DNA of 64,000 nt, from NCBI GenBank assembly GCA_036346275.1, contig CM070727.1, forward strand, positions 5,509,760 to 5,573,759, written 5' to 3'. Positions 56,299 to 64,000 of this stretch are shown piece by piece; position 1 is the first letter of the stretch, and each line of letters begins with the position of its first letter. The notes under the pieces are model-generated. The model did no database searches and was not told where the DNA came from. It saw nothing but the letters and a program-made list of their open reading frames with translations. The position numbers and the translations under genes were made by a program. The DNA comes from Otatea glauca (taxonomy: Eukaryota; Streptophyta; Magnoliopsida; Poales; Poaceae).

Positions 56299-58199
56299 GC
56301 GTGTAGAATAGCATATTCTACTCCCCACCATTTAATCCAGTCCGATCGAGCCAATCTACGATCCGTGGCAATCAACCAGCAAATGACTAATAAATGCTAC
56401 TTCTAGTTTGTATATGAATCTTTCTTTTTTTGATTTAGCCATAACTTTCAAATGAGATTGAATTTTGATTTCAAATTTTACACGATTGTAGAATCTCACT
56501 TCCCCTACGTATGATATTTTTTGAGAATTTTTCAAAACTTATACATATGATTTTCGTAGATTTTATATCATATAGCTGCTGTGTACAACATGTAGTAACA
56601 GATTGAGTAGTAGGCAGTAAAATACAGCTTTCTTGATAGTAAACTGTAGTATATGCTGTTGTTCAGTATTTTATTATTTTCATATCTCTCAAATCCTAGT
56701 GAGTTTGGTTTTGAAATTTTCCAGGGTTGTAGAATATTACCTTCTCTACATGCGGTAATTTTTTGAGAATTTTTCACACTAAAGTGTTATTTTTTTGATA
56801 GTAAAAGATAGTATACGCTACTATTTGGCACTTTGTTATTTTCATATCTCTCAAATCCTATTGAGTTTGGTCTTCAAATTTTTGCAGGATTGTAGAAGCT
56901 CAACTCCTCTACGTGTGGTAATTTTTTGAGAATTTTCCAAATATTTTACTACTATTGAGTTTGGTCTTCAAATTTTTGGTCAACTCCTCTACAAACAGAA
57001 CTAAATTTTATTTATGAAAAACAACTGTACACATTTTCAAAAATTCTAAAAAAATACTATAGATATGGTATGTGAGATTATACAACCCTGAAAAATTTGA
57101 AAATCAAAATCAATACCAGGTGAAAGATATGAAAAAGACATATTCGGTTGACTAGTGATTTTTCACTGTCTAGTACTTTGTCAATTTCATATCTTTTAAA
57201 TGACATTGAGTTTGGTCTTCAAATTTTGTGGAGTTGTAGAAGCTCACGTATCCTACATATGGTAATTTTTTTGAGATTTTTTGAAAACTTATACATATAA
57301 TTTTTGTAGACTTTATACTATTTGGCTGTTGTGTACATCATGTAGTAACAGATTGTGTAAGAGGCAGTAAAATACAGCTTTCTTAATAGTAAAATGTAGT
57401 ATATGCAGTTGTTCGGTATTTTGTTATTTTCAAATCTCTGAAATCCCATTGATTTTGGTTTTGAAATTTTCTAGGGTTGTAGAATATTACCTCCCGTACG
57501 TGTGGTAATTTTTTGAGAATTTTTCATAGTAAAGTGTTAAATTTTTTATTCTAAAAAATAGTATACGCTGCTGTTTGGCACTTTGTTATTTTCATATCTC
57601 TCAAATCCAATTGAGTTTGGTCTTCAAATTTTGCATGATTGTAGAAGCTCAACTCCCCTACGTGTGGTAATTTTTTGAGAAATTTTCAAACATTTTACTG
57701 CAGATGTAGAAAACAGAATTTTATTCTTATTCATGAAAATCATAAGTACACGTTTTCAAAAATTCTCAAAACATTACTATAGATAGGGGAGAAGAGATTA
57801 TACAACACTGTAAAATTTTAAGACCAAAATCAATATCAGCGGAAAGATATGAAAAAAACAAAGAAGAGACAGATTCATGTACAAACTACAATACGCATTA
57901 ACTAGCTGGGTTGACCAACACATGAAGTAGTAACTGATTCAGTAGTAATTCAATCTGTTGTTCTATAGTAAAATATATTTGTGATTTACTACCGAATTAG
58001 ATTCAGGTGTGCTTTGCATGCGCTTCGGTAGTAAATTCATCCGTTGTTCTGTAGTAAACTATTTTATGATTTACTAGTAGGCTGCATTTACTAGTGTTGT
58101 TTGCAATGCATTAACTCACTACGTTTTGGCCAGCGCGTGGAATTTACTTCTCCGGCCAGACCGCAGAATAGCTATTCTACGCTCGGGAGTAGAATAACG
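56299..58199. repeat. AT-rich element with a large internal duplication and inverted ends
   Basis: The left edge GTAGAATAGCATATTCTACT and the right edge with AGAATAGCTATTCTACGCTC and GGGAGTAGAATAACG contain the same motif in both orientations. Inside, about 540 bp at 56450-56990 recur at 57190-57720 (about 85% similar). Each half is built from roughly 200-bp subunits of the type CATATCTCTCAAATCC, GAGTTTGGTCTTCAAATTTT, GATTGTAGAAGCTC, GTGGTAATTTTTTGAG. Inverted pieces of the same unit lie at 57040-57140 and 57755-57855. No coding region is seen. Its class is unknown. Confidence 0.55.
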
Positions 58200-58228
58200 T
58201 CACCGTATATATATATATATATATATAT

Positions 58229-58637
58229 AATTACATAGGGCACCATAGTGCTTGGGCACCATGATCTAAAAGGATATTTTCTCTATCTATTTTCATGCGA
58301 TTTTTTTTGAAATTTTTAGGATGTTGAGTTTAATCACTTTACTAACTAGTTCAAACAAGTTTGAACTGAAATTCAAACTAGAGTTTTTCTTTTTGATGAT
58401 AGTTTGGTTGTAGGTATGTGCTGATTTTATATATAAATCAGCAAAGCATGTGATCTAAACTCATTCAAAATCTTTGAATTTGAGTTTATTTTTTCAAGGG
58501 TATGCATTTCATTTGAATTGTTATAGATGAGTATATACCCTAAAACTGAAAGTTTTAAAAAATATACTTAAATATGGCTTGAATTCGCGCATTTGAAATC
58601 ATGATGCCTAGGCACCATGATGTCCTATTTCGGCTTC
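58229..58637. mobile_element. Micron-like MITE, copy 2 (reverse of copy 1)
   Basis: The left end GGGCACCATAGTGCTTGGGC and the right end, the complement of AGGACATCATGGTGCCTAGG, match the ends of 30797-31206 in the opposite orientation. The interior matches throughout, including TTCAAACAAGTTTGAACTG. TA microsatellites flank both sides (58205-58228 and 58638-58662), longer than those around copy 1. Confidence 0.75.
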
Positions 58638-59054
58638 ATATATATATATATATATATATATAAAACCTATATTAAATCGGAAGGAATAGGCGGCCTCTCA
58701 GAGCTCCCACGTCACCAGATTTGTGAAAAGGCACTCAAAAAATCAGAAATCACGGCGAGTATGCTTAATTTCTATCAACAATTTCTACTTGCTAGGCATC
58801 TAGGGCACTCCACCCATCTAATTTATAGGGCATATTTTTTAATAGTTGTGTCCATAAATATAAGACGTATTTCATATTTCATAGCAAATTAATTAATGGA
58901 ATTTTCTGTTTATACCAATAATGAATATCCATATTTACTTGATATTGTCTAAATGCATGCAGTGAATATAGTGCTTAAAGATAATCATTAATAATCTAGT
59001 TGTTTTCAATATCTCCTTAGAGAAAATATGCACTGTAAACTTGAACAGAGGGAG

Positions 59055-61300
59055 TATGTAACATCTCGAAAAATTTAAAAATAAGAAGAAAAAAATTAAA
59101 ATATAATTGAATAATTTTTAATTTAAAATACCATCTTTTTCCTCACTTTCTTGAATTATGATAAAAAAACAACTGCAATATTAAAACTCTTCCTTCCAAA
59201 ATGAACAAACTATGAAAATAAGTTTAAAGTATGATCTTATTTTTAATTTCCATATTTTTCTGAATTTTTCTTGAATTTTGGTTTTTAGGAAAATCTTTTA
59301 TATTGATTGTTTTCTTCTCCTTCAAAATGCAAAACCAAAAATCACGTAATAAATAAAATCTAGAAAAATTTACATAAATCCCAAATCATCCCCAGGGAAT
59401 CCCCAAAAATTTTCAAAGGCATGTGAACAAATTTTGTGCTGAAAAGAAATCAAAAATAGCATATTGTGAATATGAACAGCACCGTGTCGGAATTATTAAA
59501 AATTTTCAGACCTTATCTTATCCTAAAATACTTACCAAGTCATCTACATCCCTAGATAAGGTTATATGAAAAGTTTAAAAAATAATAAAGTTTATTTTAC
59601 GCTTTTATAAAATCAAAAACTGAACTTAATCAGCATAAAGCATATCAGAATTTAATAAAAATATCTAGAGCTGATAATCTTCTGAAAATGTTATTAAAAC
59701 CTTAAATATCCGTGGGATCACCCATAAAAATGGAAAATAAAATAGACTCCATTTTCATCCTTAGAAAAATCAAAATCATAGAACTATTAAATGGTAAAAC
59801 AGTTTTGTTAGAATTTTATAAATTTCCCACATAAGATCTTGACTTGAAGTTTTTATCAGAGGATAAGTCCTGTCTTGAGATCATACAAAATTTTTTCAAA
59901 AATCAAGGACACGAATAACATCTCAATTAAATGCATGAATCCTTCTATGTCCAAGAAAAAGACTCTACTATCTTCACTTTCTTTCACCAACAGGTGGAGC
60001 CAGCACCAACTTGGGCTCAAAAGCCAGAGCTCTACCCTTGCTTCCTTGTCTTCTTCCCCAGCAAGCCAGCTAGTCACTTCCTCTGTTTTCAGTCAACCAA
60101 GCAAACTAAGCAACACAAACCGACCTAGGCAATAAGACGCTACCGAGGAGCGGCCGAGAGACCTCACCGAGCCGCCGCCTTCCTCTCTGTCTTCACCCAA
60201 AGGCAAACCGCCTCATCCTTCTATTTAAACCGCACCAAAGCGTCGCTTTTCACTTGTGCTTCCTCTAGGAACCAGCAAAACCGAGCCAAACCGCTTCATC
60301 GCCGTCGGTCACCCTCTTCTTCCCCAGCTCGGCGAATACCGAAAAGGGAAAACGTCGTTCACCACCTCATCCATTTCACCAAGCAATCAACCCGAACCAC
60401 CCCTTGACACCTGAAGCTTTCGCCACCTCAATTTAGCCTCTTCTTCTCGGTGAGCTCTCCCTCCGAGCTCCTCCTTCCGCCGCCTTGACAGACGGTGAGA
60501 ACACCTCCTCCGTTACTCATTTTCTTGCCGAACCCAAAATGAGATCACTGTGGTGCTCGATGCTCGTAGTGGTGATCATTTGCCTCGGAGCCGTCGTTTC
60601 GCCGGAACACCGGTGAGCCGTGTGCTCGCCGCCCTCTCGGTGGCGGTCGCGCCCGGCCATCTCCGGCCAAGCGCCACCACCCATAGATGCGCGCGGACTC
60701 ATGAGCAAGAATCGGAATCCATTAGTGATTCCGTAGTGCCGCCGCCGGCAAGCAGTAGCGGCCGTGCTCTGCTGCCGAGTCACCGATCGGGTCCATCTTC
60801 GTCGGTCTCTGCGAACGTTAATGTCATTGCCGCTGGCCCCGATGAGTCGACCTCGTATTGCTCGACAACGTGGTCGCAGACGTCTACCCGCCGCCTTCGG
60901 CGTCTCGCTGCCAGTTGGGCCCGGCATGTCAGTGCCTCGGTCCGACGCAGCGCAAAAACGGAAAGCGCGTTTTCGCAGTGAAGGCGTACTTTCCCTTTTT
61001 GGTATAAATTCTGATTTTCTGTATTTTCAAAACCGAATGCATTCAAACTTGAATATCTTTTGAACTATCCAACCAAATGAAGTGAAATAAATTTCTAAAT
61101 TCATATAAAATCAAGTAGATTCAGAATATGCAAAAATATTTCAAAATGAATTCTGTTTGAATTCCAGATTCAAATTTAAAGAAAGAATTTGAAATATGTT
61201 GTTAATAGAATTTCTGCAATTCAACTTCAAATTGAATGAAACAAATTTTATTAGAATCCATGCTCTGTTAGGAACCTGAATATGCAAAAATACTTAGGGT
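59055..61300 (+). mobile_element. Gypsy-type LTR-like sequence, copy A
   Basis: It starts TGTAACATCTCGAAAAATTT, the form common at the start of long grass Gypsy LTRs, followed by about 900 bp of AT-rich sequence. A C-rich block (60130-60990) comes next, then AT-rich sequence with TTCAAACTTGAATATCTTTTG and GTGAAATAAATTTCTAAATT. The frames in the C-rich block are long but lack any recognised domain. No right end or PBS was fixed. Confidence 0.5.
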
Positions 61301-61599
61301 GTACCATGGAAAATCATTAAAGTATAATATCGGGTAAGAAAGTAGCTTCATAATAGCAATTTAAATAATTTTAGAATTTAGAAATTGAAAATCCAGAATA
61401 GTAAAACCTGTAAAAATGGTCTCTGAAAATGATAAATAAAAGTGAATTATTCAAGAAAATAAGATTGGTTAATATTAGAACATAATCAGAAAATAAACAT
61501 GGAACTTGTAAATCGATGAACAACAAATATGTTGATTCCAAACAGTTAATTTTATTTGGTTCTTATGTCTGATCCTTTCGTTTTGTTGGACTTGCCATG

Positions 61600-62600
61600 T
61601 TATTATTATTCGACGTGTAGCACCCGACGAAACTTGTGAGTTCGACGATCAGGAGTTTGACGTCGAAGATCATCAACAAGGCAAGCACCCCCTTTGATCA
61701 TATTGATCTCAGTTTTATAAATGTTTTCATTAAATGTTTTACTGCATACTTTATTTTACTAAAGTCTGCTATGTTATGGGTATTGGTAGTTGTACCTATT
61801 GCTTCATAGAACTTCCTTGATAAGTATGGATTTGTGAACCTTGATAACCCTAGAATAGCGTAGACAATATTTGATGTCAATTTGGGTACTTACATTTAGT
61901 GACATGCTTAGTGCTTAAAGAAACATAAAACTTGGATACGATTAAAATGTTGGATATGACTTTCAAAAGGGTATGACCATCTTATGGTTGGTATTTTGAT
62001 CAAAAATGAAAATAAAACTATGATTTTGATGCGGGCAATCTCGGCAATAGCCGGGTGTACAAGAGACTTGTACGTAGTGTAGGGTGGAGATTATTGCCCG
62101 TGTCGGATTAAGGACCGAACTACGTGTTCGTTAAACCCAAGAATTTACCGTACAACCACAAGTCTTTGGTATGGGACAGTCTTAACCTATTAAGTTGCTT
62201 AAAACTAGCTTTGCACATTGGTAGGTGGAGTAGTCTGAGCTTCTTCGATGGTGGTTGCTCAGAGGGCGCCACACCGCAGGTGTTGGGAGTCACGTTTGCT
62301 AATATAACGGTGAATGCCATACTATGGACATACTTAATCATTATTGTGCGTTGATCAGTGCAAACATAAATACCATAGTACGGGTTTGGCGTCACCGGCC
62401 GGTGCAAAGTTAGGGTTAAACAATGTAACGGTTTTGTTATGATCTCCTTGCCGACACACCAAAGGAAGTGTGTTCTTGGCACAGCAAAGAGGTTGATCAT
62501 TACTTGTGGGTAAAGTTGTACAACTCGCAGAGTGTAAAACTTTTCAAAAGCCGTTCATGGTTATGGGAATCTTGGTGCGCCAAAGACTAGTTAGCTGTTT
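61600..62600 (+). other. probable internal or LTR-proximal part of the Gypsy-type sequence
   Basis: GACGATCAGGAGTTTGACGT, then a long non-coding stretch with GTACAAGAGACTTGTACG and GCGTCACCGGCCGG, resembles sequences I associate with long grass Gypsy LTRs. No gag or pol domain is visible. Confidence 0.35.
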
Positions 62601-64000
62601 TTATTTTCATAAAACTCGAATTTCTACAGGAATGGTAGGAAGCTTTATGCAAAACCACCATGAGCCTTTCCTTGAAATGGCCTGCCAAATTCTTTCCGTG
62701 GTAGAGGAATCCCATTGTCCTCCTTGCTCTCTCATTATGCTTTTATTTTTGGTATTGTAAGAATGTTATGTATTTGCTTCATGTGGGGCCACCCACTCCT
62801 GCCGACTTGCCAATTCTCCTTACCCTATCTTCTCTCCAGTGCAACCCCGCCTTGCCTCACCATTTCTCTGCCACGACAATCAATTGCCAGCCAAAATGCT
62901 ACCACGCGCCTAGGTCGAACCCAGATTCCTAGCCCTCCCTTGGCCATGCCCTAGCAACCAAGAATTTTGTGCCGCCCACAAAACCGAATTGGCATTCACA
63001 TGCTTGGCTGAGCTCCAAAATCCTGTGCCACAGTCTCTATTCGTCTATGAAACCCGTCAAGCCCCTCCCTAAACTCCCTACAATCCCTATACCACCTCTA
63101 ACCTCCCCAGCCCGAGTCAAGCTCCGAATTTGAACTCTATTTCCACCATTGCCGCATCAAAGGAAGGAAAGGGGTGAAACCCGATTAAGGTGATTAGGTG
63201 AATAATTTTCCAATCCACTGAGGATAGAGTATCTCTGAGCATTCGTAAACTCATTGCACACCACTTTTTCAGCTCCCATCACTCGAAACTCACCACCACC
63301 CTATTCATCTTCCCCACCTCAGGCCGCACAGTGGCAAGCAACTTCAGCTGTTCCCCGCGATAAAGAATAGGTAAAATGGACTTCCTATGGACCCTAGATG
63401 CTATTCCCCACCTTCCCTGATGTTAGGCCACACTAGTTTGCTTGCTCTGCCACTTGGGCATGGACACCACCACTGAACCTCAGTGGTGCGTCATTTTCGG
63501 CCACCACCTGTGGCGTTTGAACCACACACGGGTGCACCAGAGAACCCTCATGCTCTCTGCGCCCTCGACTGACCGAGATCACCGATGTGCTCTCGCCGGC
63601 GTTAAGCCCTAGCGAGGCCTCTGCTTCGGTGCCACTGACGAGTGGGCCCGACTGGTCAGTCGGTGCGAGGGGCACAATGCAATTCAAATGATGGAATACA
63701 TTTTCTCTACTGCAAAAACGTATTTTTTTCAATTTTTGTGATTTTTCTAACCAGCCATTATTCAAACATTAATATCTTTTGCATTTTTTAATCCAATTCT
63801 AGTAAAATAAATTTCTAAATTCATTTAAAATCATGTAGTTTGAGAATATGTAAAAATATTTAATATTAAATCCTATTTTGAATTATTTGAATAAAGATTT
63901 GAATAAAACCCTAATATGGACCTAATAGAATTATGTAAACCATAACCATAAAATAATGAAATAATTCTTATATACTCCTGAAACCTTAATAAACCTATTT
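62601..64000 (+). mobile_element. Gypsy-type LTR-like sequence, copy B (runs off the window)
   Basis: The order C-rich block, GGGCCCGACTGGTCAGTCGG, then TTCAAACATTAATATCTTTTG and GTAAAATAAATTTCTAAATT repeats the order seen at 60900-61120 in direct orientation. The two copies are clearly diverged. The copy has no visible end inside the window. Confidence 0.45.

Noticed and set aside
60550..61063. Long overlapping frames in a C-rich block
   Set aside because: Both strands are open, no domain is recognisable, and the block repeats as part of an LTR-like sequence at 63420-63700.
1..64000. CRISPR array, bacterial operon or phage-like system
   Set aside because: The intron-bearing plant genes and grass transposons exclude a prokaryotic origin, and no regularly spaced repeat array is present.

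Overview
The window is nuclear DNA from a grass (Poaceae). The coding exons are very GC-rich, introns are long with GT..AG borders, Site II and telo-box promoter motifs are present, and plant-only families occur (SAUR, class III peroxidase, ascorbate oxidase, plant p24beta3). The repeats are also grass-like: Micron-like elements in TA tracts, Ac-like hAT elements, Copia and Gypsy LTR sequences and a LINE end. I cannot name the species.

Host genes, in order: the 3' end of an unrecognised gene (2-169, +); a SAUR gene (10075-10473, +); ribosomal protein eL8/RPL7A (15242-17494, +, 7 exons); p24beta3 cargo receptor (19976-22113, +, 4 exons); a secreted class III peroxidase (23939-27111, +, 3 exons); NTF2 (33186-35749, +, 2 exons); a small two-helix membrane protein of unknown function (39188-39529, -); and L-ascorbate oxidase (52347-54648, -, 5 exons). 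Exon models come from reading splice borders, and each multi-exon model joins in frame to a full-length protein. The genes are independent units, not an operon. The peroxidase and ascorbate oxidase both act in the apoplast on redox substrates, but nothing shows they are linked.

About half of the window is transposon-derived. At least seven hAT-type elements can be bounded by terminal inverted repeats plus 8-bp target duplications: 975-5711, with an almost complete Ac-like element nested at 1900-5123; 17919-18803; 24393-25228, inside the peroxidase intron; 36970-37357; and 46700-48075, with 47001-47534 nested inside it. An eighth hAT-like unit (50244-51398) has no clear target duplication, but it carries a promoter-plus-first-exon fragment resembling homocysteine S-methyltransferase. 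A Ty1/Copia element (40005-46471, target duplication TTATC) sits about 480 bp upstream of the small membrane-protein gene. A 222-bp TRIM/SMART-like mini-LTR element lies just before the last exon of NTF2.

Other regions: a transposon-derived, broken Ulp1-like (C48) protease gene (5948-6750, -); an AT-rich foldback region (7640-8500); two Micron-like elements in opposite orientations (30797-31206 and 58229-58637), each between TA microsatellites; a duplicated AT-rich block (56299-58199); and Gypsy-type LTR sequence to the right edge (59055-64000).

I see no sign of a new enzymatic or defence system. The most interesting observations concern transposon structure: host-gene capture, target-site choice and mini-LTR elements.
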